Shown here: positions 19,990 to 29,414 of the stretch, in pieces
Numbering within the stretch: position 1 is the stretch's first letter
How the letters are laid out: every line of letters starts with the position of its first letter
Assembly (NCBI RefSeq): GCF_900129325.1
Contig: NZ_FQUP01000008.1
Span: forward strand, 49,492-113,491
Source: Kaistia soli DSM 19436
Lineage (GTDB): Bacteria; Pseudomonadota; Alphaproteobacteria; Rhizobiales; Kaistiaceae
Reading direction: 5' to 3'
Length of the DNA: 64,000 nt
Notes under the pieces: generated by a model
Told to the model about the DNA's origin: nothing
Seen by the model: only the letters and a program-made list of their open reading frames with translations
The model's database searches: none
Position numbers and translations under genes: made by a program

Positions 19990-22900
19990 ATGTCCGAACC
20001 GAGCACGACCACCCCCGCCGCCGCCCCTTCGCGCCCGATCGGGCCGGGAAGCCATGTCTTCCTGGTCGACGGCTCGTCCTACATTTTCCGCGCCTACCAC
20101 GCGCTGCCGCCTTTGACGCGCAAATCGGACGGCCTGCCGGTCGGCGCTGTGGCCGGCTTCTCCAACATGCTGTGGAAGCTGCTGAAGGAAGCGAACGAGG
20201 TTGGCGTGCGGCCGACGCATCTCGCCGTGGTGCTCGATCATTCCGCGACGACGTTCCGCAACCAGATCTATGATCTCTACAAGGCGCAGCGCCCGGAGCC
20301 GCCAGAGGACCTGCGGCCGCAATTCGGCTTGATCCGCAAGGCGGTGCATGCGTTCAACGTCGCCTGCATCGAGCAGCAGGGCTTCGAGGCGGACGACCTG
20401 ATCGCGACCTATACGGGGCAGGCGGTCGCCGCTGGCGCCGACGTCACGATCGTCGCCTCCGACAAGGACCTTATGCAGCTCATCCGGCCCGGTGTCCTCA
20501 TGCTCGACACGATGAAGGGCAAGACGATCGGCCGCGACGAGGTGATCGAGAAGTTCGGCGTGCCTCCGGAGAAGGTCGTGGACGTGCAGTCGCTGGCCGG
20601 CGACAGCGTCGACAATGTTCCCGGCGTCCCGGGCATCGGCATCAAGACCGCCGCGCAGCTCATCGAGACCTATGGCAGCCTCGAGGCTCTTCTCGAGAAC
20701 GCGGCAGATATCAAGCAGCCGAAGCGGCGCGAGGCGCTGATCAATTTCGCGGAGCAGGCGCGTATTTCGATGCGCCTCGTGACCCTCGACCAGAACGTTC
20801 CGCTCACGACCCCCATCGAAGAATTGGCCGTGCGCGCCATCGAAGGCGAGCGGCTGATCCGGTTCCTGAAGGCGATGGAGTTCACGACGCTGACTGGCCG
20901 CGTGGCCGCCGCGACCGGCGTCGAGCAGGCCTCGGTCGCGCCCGATGCGGAATTGTCCTCGCCGGCCGCTGCCGCCATGCTGTCGCAGTCGCTGTTCGGC
21001 GACCAGCAGAATCCCCCCCCAGTGGCGGAATCCGGAGCAGCCGACAACGTGGCAGTGTCCGTGGCGCGGCAGCCGAACGCAATCGACGGTCTTTCGCCGA
21101 CCGGGCTGGTCGAGGCGCGGGCGCGCCAAGCCCGTGAGACACCCGTGGACCGGTCCGCCTATGAGACGGTTACGACCCTCGACCGCCTGATGGCCTGGGT
21201 GGGGGAGGCAATGGAGCGCGGCATCGTGGCCGTCGACACCGAGACGACCTCGCTCGACCCGATGCAGGCCGATCTGGTCGGCGTCTCGCTGGCGTTGGCG
21301 CCCGGCAAGGCCTGCTATATCCCCCTCGCCCATCGCGGCGACGGCGACGGCCTGTTCAATGAAGGCCTGCTCGACGGCCAGATTCCGATCCGCGACGCGC
21401 TTGCGGTCCTGAAGCCGATGCTGGAGGACCGATCGGTACTCAAGATCGCGCAGAACCTCAAATATGACTGGCTGATCCTCGCTCGCTACGGCATCGAGGT
21501 CGCGCCGTTTGACGACACGATGCTGATCTCCTACGTGCTCGATGCCGGGCGCGGCCCGCATGGCATGGACCCGCTTTCGGAGAAATGGCTCGGCCACACG
21601 CCGATCACGTTCGACGAGGTCACCGGCAAGGGCAAGGCCCGCATCACCTTCGACCGCGTGGCGATCGACCGGGCCACCCAATACGCCGCCGAGGATGCCG
21701 ACGTCACGCTGCGGCTGTGGCTGGCGCTGAAGCCGCGCCTTGCCGCCGAGGGCATGGCGAATGTCTATGAGACGCTCGAACGGCCGATGGTGCCGGTTCT
21801 CTCGGCGATGGAGCGGCGTGGCATTTCAATCGACCGCAACATGCTCTCGCGCCTTTCTGGGGATTTTGCGCAAGCGGCCGCCGGGCTCGAAGCGGAAATC
21901 CATCAATTGGCCGGCCAACCGTTCAATATCGGCTCGCCCAAGCAGCTCGGCGACATCCTGTTTGGTGTCATGGGCCTACCCGGCGCGTCGAAGACGGCGA
22001 CAGGCGCCTGGGCAACCGGCGCCAGCATCCTCGAAGACCTCGCCGAGCAGGGCTACGAGCTGCCGCAGCGGATTCTCGAATGGCGCCAGCTCACCAAGCT
22101 TCGCTCGACCTATACCGACGCGCTGCCCTCGTATCAGCATAAGGAAACCGAGCGCGTCCACACCTCCTATGCGCTCGCGGCGACGACGACCGGCCGTCTC
22201 TCCTCCTCCGAGCCCAACCTGCAAAACATCCCGGTGCGCACCGAGGCCGGCCGCAAGATCCGCAAGGCCTTCGTAGCCGCGCCGGGCACCAAGCTCGTCT
22301 CGGCCGACTATTCACAGATCGAGCTGCGCCTCTTGGCCGAGATCGCCGATATCCCGGCGCTGCGACAGGCCTTTCGCGACGGCCTCGACATTCATGCCCT
22401 GACCGCCTCGGAAATGTTCGGCGTGCCTGTCGAGGGCATGCCGTCAGAGGTGCGGAGGCGCGCCAAGGCCATCAATTTCGGCATCATCTACGGCATCTCG
22501 GCCTTCGGCCTTGCCAACCAGCTGGGGATCGGGCGCGAGGAAGCCGGCGCCTATATCAAGCGCTACTTCGAGCGCTTCCCCGGCATTCGCGCCTATATGG
22601 AAGAGACGAAGCGCATCTGCCGCGACAAGGGCTATGTCACCACTTTGTTCGGGCGGCGCTGTCACTATCCGGAAATCGCCTCGAAAAATGCGTCAGTTCG
22701 CGCCTTCAACGAGCGCGCCGCGATTAATGCGCGACTGCAGGGCAGCGCGGCCGACATCATCCGTCGCGCGATGATCCGTGTCGCACCGGCGCTTTCAGAT
22801 GCGCGGCTCAATGCCCGTATGCTGCTCCAGGTGCATGACGAACTGATCTTCGAGGTGCCTGACGACGAGGTCGCACGGACGCTTCCCCTGGTCACCGCGA

Positions 22901-22992
22901 TCATGGAGCGGGCACCGGAGCCGGCTGTTGCCCTTTCGGTCCCGCTGAAAGTCGACGCCCGCGCGGCCGACAATTGGGACGAGGCGCACTAG
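19990..22992 (+). CDS. polA: DNA polymerase I
   Basis: A 1000-residue three-domain polymerase. The 5'-3' exonuclease domain (about residues 15-300) starts VFLVDGSSYIFRAYHALPPL. The 3'-5' proofreading domain (about 390-590) keeps all acidic residues: AVDTETTSLD, AQNLKYDWLIL and YAAEDADVTL. The polymerase domain has motif A DYSQIELRLLAEI, motif B RRRAKAINFGIIYG and motif C LLQVHDELIFEVP. It acts in Okazaki-fragment maturation and repair. The last four bases overlap the convergent chloride-transporter gene. Confidence 0.98.
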   Translation: MSEPSTTTPAAAPSRPIGPGSHVFLVDGSSYIFRAYHALPPLTRKSDGLPVGAVAGFSNMLWKLLKEANEVGVRPTHLAVVLDHSATTFRNQIYDLYKAQRPEPPEDLRPQFGLIRKAVHAFNVACIEQQGFEADDLIATYTGQAVAAGADVTIVASDKDLMQLIRPGVLMLDTMKGKTIGRDEVIEKFGVPPEKVVDVQSLAGDSVDNVPGVPGIGIKTAAQLIETYGSLEALLENAADIKQPKRREALINFAEQARISMRLVTLDQNVPLTTPIEELAVRAIEGERLIRFLKAMEFTTLTGRVAAATGVEQASVAPDAELSSPAAAAMLSQSLFGDQQNPPPVAESGAADNVAVSVARQPNAIDGLSPTGLVEARARQARETPVDRSAYETVTTLDRLMAWVGEAMERGIVAVDTETTSLDPMQADLVGVSLALAPGKACYIPLAHRGDGDGLFNEGLLDGQIPIRDALAVLKPMLEDRSVLKIAQNLKYDWLILARYGIEVAPFDDTMLISYVLDAGRGPHGMDPLSEKWLGHTPITFDEVTGKGKARITFDRVAIDRATQYAAEDADVTLRLWLALKPRLAAEGMANVYETLERPMVPVLSAMERRGISIDRNMLSRLSGDFAQAAAGLEAEIHQLAGQPFNIGSPKQLGDILFGVMGLPGASKTATGAWATGASILEDLAEQGYELPQRILEWRQLTKLRSTYTDALPSYQHKETERVHTSYALAATTTGRLSSSEPNLQNIPVRTEAGRKIRKAFVAAPGTKLVSADYSQIELRLLAEIADIPALRQAFRDGLDIHALTASEMFGVPVEGMPSEVRRRAKAINFGIIYGISAFGLANQLGIGREEAGAYIKRYFERFPGIRAYMEETKRICRDKGYVTTLFGRRCHYPEIASKNASVRAFNERAAINARLQGSAADIIRRAMIRVAPALSDARLNARMLLQVHDELIFEVPDDEVARTLPLVTAIMERAPEPAVALSVPLKVDARAADNWDEAH

Positions 22993-24314
22993 CGCTTGAG
23001 GGCCCCCGGCGGCGCCTTCTGCGCTCGTTCGCGCAGCGAATCATAGATCGGTGGCGATCCGGCCATGGCCGGCACCAGCATCGCGACAAAGGTCGCTATC
23101 AGCATCGGCACGAGTAGTGTCGTGCTGCCCGTCATCTCGACGGCAAGGATCAGCCCAGTCAGCGGCGAGCGCACAACGCCGGCAAAAAAAGCCGCCATGC
23201 CGACGAGAGCGAAGCCGCGCGGATCCAACCCCAGCGTCGGAAACAGCCCTGCAACCACCAGCCCCATCGCGAGGCCGAGTTCGGCGCCGATGACGAGCAT
23301 GGGCGCGAACAGGCCGCCCGGCGTCCCCGCTGCATAGGAGATCGCGCCGAGCAGGAAACGCACCGCAAGCAAGAGAAGGACGATTCCGAGCGTGCCGCTG
23401 CCCGCAAGAGCCTGCGCGGTCAACGCGTCGCCGCCGCCGACAAGGCTGGGCGCCAAGAAGGCGAGTGCACCGACCGCCGCGCCGATCAGCGCAGCACGGG
23501 CCGGCACCGGCAGCGCCTTCATCGCGCCCACCGCGTCCATGGCGCCAAGGATGATGCGGTTGTAGGCGACGGCGACAAGGCCGGTCAGAATCCCGAAAAC
23601 GACATAGAGCGGAAGACCTGCAAGCGGGACGGCGGCGACGGGCGCGATCGGAAAGTCTAGCTGGTCGCCGAGGATGACGCGCGCGACCCCGATCGCCGTT
23701 CCCGAGGCGGCGAGAGCGGCAATGGCGATTCGCGTCTCGAAGCGCCGAACCAGTTCTTCGAGTACGAAGATCGCGCCGGCCAGAGGCGCGTTGAAGGCTG
23801 TGGCGAGGCCGGCGCCGGCGCCGGCGGCCAGTAGCATGCGGCAGTCGTCCCAGTCGCAGCGGAACCATTTCCCGATCAGATGGGCCAGCGTCGCGCCCAT
23901 CTGCACGCTTGGCCCCTCGCGCCCGAGCGCCAGACCGGAACCGATGGCGAGCCAGCCGCCAAAGAATTTTACTGGGATGAGGCGTAATGTTCCCTGCTCC
24001 GCCTGGCCGCGCAGGACCAGTTCGACATGCGGGATGCCGCTGCCTGATGCCTCGCGGGCAAAGCGCTGAACGAGAAACGCGGCCAGTGCCGCTGCCATGG
24101 CAACCATGAGCACAATGCCGAGGAAACCGAGGAGCGGAACGCCGTGAGCCGCAGCGATAACAGACCCGCGCAGCGTATCGGCCTTGTCCAGCCCGGCGCG
24201 GAACAGTGCTCCGAGCACTCCGGCCAACGCCCCGGCCAAAGGAGCAAGTAGCGCGATGGCGAAAAGACTGCCTTTCGGCTCGTCAGCACCGGCGCCGGTT
24301 TCAACCTCGTTCAT
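22989..24314 (-). CDS. CLC-family chloride channel / H+-Cl- antiporter
   Basis: A 441-residue membrane protein of the ClcA type. The selectivity-filter segments are visible as GSGIPHVELVL, ALGREGPSVQMGA (gating Glu) and GTPGGLFAPMLVIGAELG. The internal proton-site Glu is in FVLEELVRRF, so antiport rather than pure channel activity is likely. The ATG at 24314 (MNEVETG) is preferred; another in-frame ATG is at 24350 without a clear ribosome-binding site. It exchanges chloride for protons, commonly linked to acid resistance. Confidence 0.92.
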   Translation of the reverse strand: MNEVETGAGADEPKGSLFAIALLAPLAGALAGVLGALFRAGLDKADTLRGSVIAAAHGVPLLGFLGIVLMVAMAAALAAFLVQRFAREASGSGIPHVELVLRGQAEQGTLRLIPVKFFGGWLAIGSGLALGREGPSVQMGATLAHLIGKWFRCDWDDCRMLLAAGAGAGLATAFNAPLAGAIFVLEELVRRFETRIAIAALAASGTAIGVARVILGDQLDFPIAPVAAVPLAGLPLYVVFGILTGLVAVAYNRIILGAMDAVGAMKALPVPARAALIGAAVGALAFLAPSLVGGGDALTAQALAGSGTLGIVLLLLAVRFLLGAISYAAGTPGGLFAPMLVIGAELGLAMGLVVAGLFPTLGLDPRGFALVGMAAFFAGVVRSPLTGLILAVEMTGSTTLLVPMLIATFVAMLVPAMAGSPPIYDSLRERAQKAPPGALKR

Positions 24315-24424
24315 GTTCGCCCCGACCGGGTTCAAGTGGTTCGCGATCATGCTTCGAAAAAGGATGGATCGAAACAGCGAGAGCGCGCTAAAGTGGAATG
24401 TGCAGCAACGGCACGCGGATCCGT

Positions 24425-24892
24425 ATGTCGATCACCACAGAGCATAGCGGCTACCAGATTCTCTATGTCGAGGCGGACAATGCCTGGCGCTGTCCGCAGC
24501 TGGGACTTTCGGCCCCGTCGCTGTCCGCCCTTCGCCAGGAGATCGACGCTGCGGATGCGGTGACGCGACAGCTTAACATCCCCGCCTTCCTGCTCGATCA
24601 CTCCGGCTTCTCGATCACGCCTGTGCTCGTCGTCAGGGCGGACCGTGACGGCGAGCATGTTTGGGTCATCAACAAGGTCGACGACCCGCGCAACGAGCGT
24701 CGCGAGAAAGTCAGCCTTCATCGGCTGGTCGAGGACACGATGGAGAATCGCCGGCTGCTGCTCGACTGGCGCGATGCTTCGCGGGCGGTCTATGAGGAAG
24801 GCCAGCGCGTGTCGCAGCGTCGTGACGCCATTCCGCGCATGGACGCGCTGATCCTTGGGCCGGCAATGGGAAGCCGCGACAAGGTCAGCTAG
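24425..24892 (+). CDS. Conserved-looking hypothetical protein
   Basis: A 155-residue soluble protein that I do not recognise. It begins MSITTEHSGYQILYVEADNA and has an acidic, helix-rich composition with conserved-looking blocks VWVINKVDDPRNE and ENRRLLLDWRDASR. No signal peptide or membrane segment is visible. Codon use matches its neighbours, and the frame is clean, so it is probably a real gene. It is divergent from the CLC gene with a 110-base gap. Confidence 0.6.
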   Translation: MSITTEHSGYQILYVEADNAWRCPQLGLSAPSLSALRQEIDAADAVTRQLNIPAFLLDHSGFSITPVLVVRADRDGEHVWVINKVDDPRNERREKVSLHRLVEDTMENRRLLLDWRDASRAVYEEGQRVSQRRDAIPRMDALILGPAMGSRDKVS

Positions 24893-24941
24893 GCGCGAGG
24901 GAGGCCAGCGGGAGCCCCGCCAGCCTCATTCTCTCGAAGCT

Positions 24942-25442
24942 CTATTGGGCCGGAGCCGGAGCCGAGGCCAGCGTCACGGTGGTCACGCCGGCGGCGAGGT
25001 TGAAGCCCTGCTCGCCTTCAACGGCGAAGGGCTGCAGAGCAATCGACTTGTCGTTGCCGCCGACTAGCACATTGGCGCCGAGACCTTTGACGATCGCGAC
25101 ATCCGCACCCGCACCAGCAAAGTCGCCCGCGAGCGTGCCGGGGCCGGGGACCGTGTTGGTCGCGGTGATCACGCCCCAGATCAGGACGCCCTGCTTCACT
25201 TCACCAAGGGCGAGGCCATATTCGGCGATCTTGCCGGTGTAGTAATCCTTGGCGGAACCGTCCTGCGGAGTGAAGACGCACTTCATCGTCTGCTTCTCGA
25301 CGACGAAGAAGCCGACGCCGGATGAAACATCGCATTCAAGCTTGCCGACAGCGGCCTGCTGGGCCAACGCCGGCGTTGCAGCCGCGAGGACGAGCGGCGC
25401 GACGACCAAGGCCGCAGCCAGGGCGAAACGGGATGCAGACAT
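24942..25442 (-). CDS. Secreted DUF992 protein
   Basis: A 166-residue exported protein. A signal peptide (MSASRFALAAALVVAPLVLA, cleavage after TPALAQ) precedes KLECDVSSGVGFFVVEKQTM and CVFTPQDGS, the two-cysteine pattern of DUF992 proteins found across the Rhizobiales. The function of the family is unknown; a periplasmic location is expected. The start at 25442 is set by AAGGAGA a few bases upstream; an in-frame ATG at 25478 would spoil the signal peptide. Confidence 0.8.
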   Translation of the reverse strand: MSASRFALAAALVVAPLVLAAATPALAQQAAVGKLECDVSSGVGFFVVEKQTMKCVFTPQDGSAKDYYTGKIAEYGLALGEVKQGVLIWGVITATNTVPGPGTLAGDFAGAGADVAIVKGLGANVLVGGNDKSIALQPFAVEGEQGFNLAAGVTTVTLASAPAPAQ

Positions 25443-25537
25443 TCTGGGTCTCCTTCTGCGAGGGAATTTGCGAATCACGGCATCGCCGACACGCGCAAGC
25501 TAGCAAAGTTCAGCAACACCCGCGAAGGGAGCGCTGC

Positions 25538-25999
25538 TCAGCGCTCGTTGGCAGGCCCGACCCGCTGCATCATGGAGAACAGGAAGGCAACCGTCAGGCC
25601 AAACAGCATGACGCCGACCAGCGCCTCCAGCGCGCCAAGCATCTGCCAATGCGGCGCCAGGAACAGGGCGTCGTGGCCAAAGCTGGTCTGCGCCTCCATG
25701 GAGAACAGCATTGCGGTGCGCGGATCCGGAAGCGCGCCGAGCCCGACATAGGCGATCGCCCAAAACATAGCCTCGGCCGCGTGCAGCAGCACGGCCAGCA
25801 GCACGGCCGTGCTCATCACCAGGATGAAGCCGAGCTGAGGCCGTGCGGCGAACCAGGGTCGCCGCGCGGCGCGGACCAGACGGCGATCGAAGATGCCGAG
25901 CCAGATGACATGGGCAACGAGGGTCGTCACGGTTAGCGGCACGCCCCAGACCCAATCGACGCTCCAGGCGCTGATATCGGCGATGGCGCCGTTATTCAC
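25538..25999 (-). CDS. Ion-channel-like membrane protein
   Basis: A 153-residue protein with three predicted hydrophobic segments (WGVPLTVTTLVAHVIWLGIF, ILVMSTAVLLAVLLHAAEAM with FWAIAYVGLGAL, and LEALVGVMLFGLTVAFLF). The layout TM, short pore-like loop AQTSFGHDALF, TM resembles two-TM potassium-channel-like proteins, but the TVGYG filter is not present. The GTG at 25999 is the only sensible start and overlaps the stop codon of dps (GTGAATAA), so translation is probably coupled. The call is by topology and motif recall. Confidence 0.65.
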   Translation of the reverse strand: MNNGAIADISAWSVDWVWGVPLTVTTLVAHVIWLGIFDRRLVRAARRPWFAARPQLGFILVMSTAVLLAVLLHAAEAMFWAIAYVGLGALPDPRTAMLFSMEAQTSFGHDALFLAPHWQMLGALEALVGVMLFGLTVAFLFSMMQRVGPANER

Positions 26000-26480
26000 G
26001 ATGCGATTCGAGGAACCACAGCGCCTTGTCGAGCGAGCGCGAGGCAGCGGTGAAGATATCGGCGGTGTCGGCGTCACCGGCCTCGTCCGACGTATCGATC
26101 GCGCTGCGTACCGCATTGGCAGTGGCGGCATAGCGTTCGATCAGCGCATCGAGATGATCCGGGATCTTGCTGATATTGGTCGGATAGGGCTTCAGCGTCG
26201 TAGCTTCGGCGACGACCTGCGAGGTTCCGAGCGCGATGCCACCGAGCTGGGCGACGCGTTCGGCGATCGTGTCCGTGTGGACGTCGAGATCGGCGCGGAA
26301 CGTATCCAGCATCTCGTGGATGGCGATGAACTGGATGCCCTTGAGGTTCCAGTGCGCCTGCTTGGTGAGGAGGGAGAGATCGATCGCGTCCGCAAGACGG
26401 GCGTTGAGAAGTTCGATCATCGCCGACTTGGTGTTGGAAGCGAGGTCGATGCGCGAAGAGAGTTTGGCCACGGCGATCAT
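25992..26480 (-). CDS. dps: DNA starvation/stationary-phase protection protein Dps
   Basis: A 162-residue mini-ferritin that oxidises and stores iron and protects DNA from oxidative damage. The ferroxidase-site residues appear in LLTKQAHWNLKG (His), FIAIHEMLDTFRADLDVHTDTIAERV (His, Asp, Glu). The length is standard. The ATG at 26480 is preceded by AGAAGG at good spacing. The frame is open far upstream, but that part has no family similarity. The gene is followed by the overlapping ion-channel-like gene. Confidence 0.95.
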   Translation of the reverse strand: MIAVAKLSSRIDLASNTKSAMIELLNARLADAIDLSLLTKQAHWNLKGIQFIAIHEMLDTFRADLDVHTDTIAERVAQLGGIALGTSQVVAEATTLKPYPTNISKIPDHLDALIERYAATANAVRSAIDTSDEAGDADTADIFTAASRSLDKALWFLESHRE

Positions 26481-26693
26481 CCTTCTGTTGACTTGGGGGA
26501 AGCGGCGCGAAGGGCGCGCGAATGTCATAGGCGAACGGACGCCCTCGGTCCATGTTCGACCGCAACGCCCAAGCTCGTGTAACGGCCACGCGCAGCATCC
26601 GTTCCGCGCGGCGGCTCGCCGCAGTCCATCTGCGGATGGCTGGACAGCGGCGCCTCCGGAGCCGAAAGTCACGCCGTAGACAAGGAGCATCCG

Positions 26694-27275
26694 ATGACGA
26701 AAGTAGAGCTGCCGCCCGATCCCTGGCAGCGCACGACGACCGAACACGGCTTTGCCGCCGACGAGGTGATCTCTGCCCTGCAGAAGTCGCTGCGTCGCGG
26801 CCTGCTCGACAACGCGCTGTTGCTCGGATGGGAGATGTTCCTGACGAGCCCCGAAATGGAGGAAAAGCTCTGGTCGCGGCTTTGCGTCATCTCGGTCGAG
26901 GACGTTGGCTTCGGCAACCGCGATGCACCCGTCATCGTCGAGACGCTCTATCAGATGCATCATCGGTACCCGCGGCCGGTCGGTGATCGCTTCCTCTTCG
27001 CGGCCCATGCCATCCGCCTGATCGCGACCAGCCCGAAGGAGCGTTCTTCGGACGATATGGTCAACTGGGCGATGCGCGGCACGGCGCTCGGCGAGCTGAA
27101 GCCCGAGATCATCGATCCGGCGCTTGATATGCATACACTCCGGGGACAGGAGATGGGCCGCGACTACCTCTATTTCATGCAAGAAGCATCTAAGGTTTCG
27201 CCGGAGAGCCCTGAGAAGGAGCCGAAATATCGCGCGTGGATCCTCGCTGCGTTGGCCGACGGCAGACTGACCTGA
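26694..27275 (+). CDS. RarA/MgsA C-terminal-domain-like protein
   Basis: A 193-residue protein that looks like the C-terminal half of the RarA (MgsA) clamp-loader-like ATPase without its AAA+ domain. The blocks VISALQKSLRRGLLDNALLL, LCVISVEDVGFGNRD and FAAHAIRLIATSPKERSSDD match the tetramerisation/helical domain pattern (SxR..D.ALxWLxxM, ..SEDIGxAd.., and LA.APKS). No Walker motif is present. The ATG is preceded by AAGGAG. Function is unknown; a link to replication-fork repair is inference. Confidence 0.65.
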   Translation: MTKVELPPDPWQRTTTEHGFAADEVISALQKSLRRGLLDNALLLGWEMFLTSPEMEEKLWSRLCVISVEDVGFGNRDAPVIVETLYQMHHRYPRPVGDRFLFAAHAIRLIATSPKERSSDDMVNWAMRGTALGELKPEIIDPALDMHTLRGQEMGRDYLYFMQEASKVSPESPEKEPKYRAWILAALADGRLT

Positions 27276-27403
27276 GCGACACGCTGTTGTGACCGCCGGC
27301 GCGTCGACAGCGTCACCGCCGGCGGCTAGAAGCGGCGGGCACTGCCCGAGGCGGATGATCCGCCTTGGACGCGCCCGAATACAAAACCGACCTGGACCCC
27401 AGA

Positions 27404-27904
27404 ATGGCCGACGGCAAACGTCTCTTCTACGCAGGAATAGCCTTTCTCGTCGGCCTTGCCGCCATCGCGGGCGCCTGGGCATTCCAGCTGATCGGCGGCT
27501 ATGTGCCCTGCAAGCTCTGCCTCGAGCAGCGCGTTCCCTATTATGTCGGCCTGCCGCTGATCGCGATCGCAATCCTCCTGATGATCCGCGATACGCAGAT
27601 GGCGCTGGCACGAACGCTGATGCTTCTCGCCGGACTCGCCTTCCTGATCGGCCTTGGTCTCGGCGTCTACCATGCAGGCGTCGAATGGCATTATTGGCTC
27701 GGGCCGGCAGATTGCGGCGGCGGCGTTGCCACGACCGGCAATGCCGGCGATCTCCTCGCCCAGATCGGCCACACCAAGGTGGTGAGCTGCACCGATGCGG
27801 CCTGGCGGCTGTTCGGGCTGTCCTTCGCCGGCTGGAACGCCGTCGTATCGGCGCTCGTCGCCCTCCTCGCCTTCACCGCAGCGCTCGGCTCGGCCCGCCG
27901 CTGA
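27404..27904 (+). CDS. dsbB: Disulfide bond formation protein B (DsbB family)
   Basis: A 166-residue inner-membrane protein with four predicted membrane helices. The first redox pair is YVPCKLCLEQRVPYY, exactly the CxxC-plus-Arg pattern of DsbB. A second periplasmic Cys pair is available in ADCGGG and VVSCTDAAWR. It would pass electrons from DsbA to quinone. An in-frame TTG 39 bases upstream exists, but the ATG at 27404 gives the normal N-terminus. Confidence 0.9.
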   Translation: MADGKRLFYAGIAFLVGLAAIAGAWAFQLIGGYVPCKLCLEQRVPYYVGLPLIAIAILLMIRDTQMALARTLMLLAGLAFLIGLGLGVYHAGVEWHYWLGPADCGGGVATTGNAGDLLAQIGHTKVVSCTDAAWRLFGLSFAGWNAVVSALVALLAFTAALGSARR

Positions 27905-27906
27905 GG

Positions 27907-28713
27907 TCAGCCGCGGCCCGCCGTCAGGTGATGCAGCACGATGCCGCTCGTCGTCGCGACATTGAGCGAATCGACGCCCGCGGCCATGCGGATACGCACG
28001 TTTTCGGCCCGTTCCATCAGGGACTGCGCGAGCCCGGGGCCCTCCGCGCCCAGCACCAGCGCGACGCGTCCGCCGCGCGGCACTTCATGCAGATCCGTAA
28101 CGCCTGAAGGAGACAGCGCCAGCACGCGGAAACCGGCAGCCACCAGCAGCGCCGGCATGTCATCGCCCCGGGCCAGCCGCGCGAAAGGCAGCGTCAGGCT
28201 CGTGCCGACTGAGACGCGGATCGCCTTGCGATAAAGCGGATCGCAGCAATCCGCATCCAACACGACGCCTGTCGCGCCAAAGGCCGCCGCATTGCGGAAG
28301 ATGCCGCCCATATTGTCGTGATTGGCAATCGCCGAGAGGGCCACGATGACGGCGTCGGCGGGCGCGTCTTCCAGCAAGCGTTCAACCTCGAGCGCGGGCG
28401 CGGCGATGCCATGCGCAAGGATGCCGCGATGGAGAGGAAAGCCCGCTACGGCGCTGATCACCGCCTGCGTCGCGGCATAGACAGGCACGTCGGGCGGAAG
28501 CTGCTCCAAGAGCGGCGCGAGGCTCTCGATGCGCTTGGCGTCGATCAGCAGAGACGCCGCCCGGTGGCGGGTCGAGCGGACCAGCATCGCCAGCACCACC
28601 TCGCCTTCAGCAATGAACTGGCCCTGCCTGCCGACGAGATCGCGCTCGCGAATATCGCAATAGGCCGCGATGCGCGGATCGGCAGGATCGTCGATGAGGA
28701 TGGCAGCGACCAT
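27907..28713 (-). CDS. TrmH/SpoU-family RNA 2'-O-methyltransferase
   Basis: A 268-residue SPOUT methyltransferase with an N-terminal substrate-binding domain. Motif 1 is IANHDNMGGIFRNAAAFGA, motif 2 is VALVLGAEGPGL and motif 3 is RMAAGVDSLNVATTSGIVLH. These form the knotted SAM site. It methylates a ribose in rRNA or tRNA; the exact target cannot be told. The gene is convergent with dsbB, with only two bases between the two stop codons. Confidence 0.92.
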   Translation of the reverse strand: MVAAILIDDPADPRIAAYCDIRERDLVGRQGQFIAEGEVVLAMLVRSTRHRAASLLIDAKRIESLAPLLEQLPPDVPVYAATQAVISAVAGFPLHRGILAHGIAAPALEVERLLEDAPADAVIVALSAIANHDNMGGIFRNAAAFGATGVVLDADCCDPLYRKAIRVSVGTSLTLPFARLARGDDMPALLVAAGFRVLALSPSGVTDLHEVPRGGRVALVLGAEGPGLAQSLMERAENVRIRMAAGVDSLNVATTSGIVLHHLTAGRG

Positions 28714-28745
28714 GGACGCGGGCTCGGCCCACTGTCAGGCAGGCG

Positions 28746-29303
28746 CTACGGATCGAGTTCGGTATCCCAATAGAGATAGTCGAGCCAGCTGTCGTGCAGA
28801 TAGTTCGGCGGGAAGGCGCGGCCGTTATTGTGCAGGTCCGACACCGAGGGCTGGAATGGCATTTGGTGCGGCCACATATGGGCGTCGGCCGGATGCAGGC
28901 TGCCCTTCCTCAAATTGCAGGGCGAGCAGGCCGCAACGACATTTTCCCACGTCGTCTGGCCGCCGCGGGAGCGGGGAATGACATGGTCGAAGGTCAGATC
29001 CTCGCGGGCGCCGCAGTATTGGCACTGGAAACGATCGCGCAGGAACACGTTGAACCGCGTGAACGCCGGATTGCGAGCCGGCTTCACATAGTTCTTCAGG
29101 CAGACGACGCTTGGCAGCCGCATATGGAAGGACGGGCTGCGCACCGCGACATCATATTCGGAGACGATGGTGACCCGATCGAGGAACACCGCCTTGATCG
29201 TGTCCTGCCAGGACCAGAGCGAGAGCGGGTAATAGCTCAGCGGCCGATAATCGGCATTGAGCACGAGGGCGGGATTTGCACCAGCAGGCAACGCTATCGT
29301 CAA
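28746..29303 (-). CDS. HNH endonuclease-family protein
   Basis: A 185-residue protein with a zinc-bound HNH module in its second half. CQYCGAREDLTFDHVIPRSR gives the first Cys pair and the catalytic His, and ENVVAACSPCNLRKGS the Asn and the second Cys pair. The N-terminal half (ALVLNADYRPLSYYPLSLWS) is characteristic of a chromosomally conserved alphaproteobacterial HNH family. No toxin, restriction or phage gene is nearby. The physiological role is not known. Confidence 0.9.
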   Translation of the reverse strand: MTIALPAGANPALVLNADYRPLSYYPLSLWSWQDTIKAVFLDRVTIVSEYDVAVRSPSFHMRLPSVVCLKNYVKPARNPAFTRFNVFLRDRFQCQYCGAREDLTFDHVIPRSRGGQTTWENVVAACSPCNLRKGSLHPADAHMWPHQMPFQPSVSDLHNNGRAFPPNYLHDSWLDYLYWDTELDP

Positions 29304-29414
29304 GACTGGCTTCTCCGGTGAGCAGCGCCGAACCTCGAGATAAGTCCGATTAATCTATAGGCTGTGTGTCACCCTTGTGAAGCCATTGCAGCGTCGCGCC
29401 CGGTCACCTGCCGA

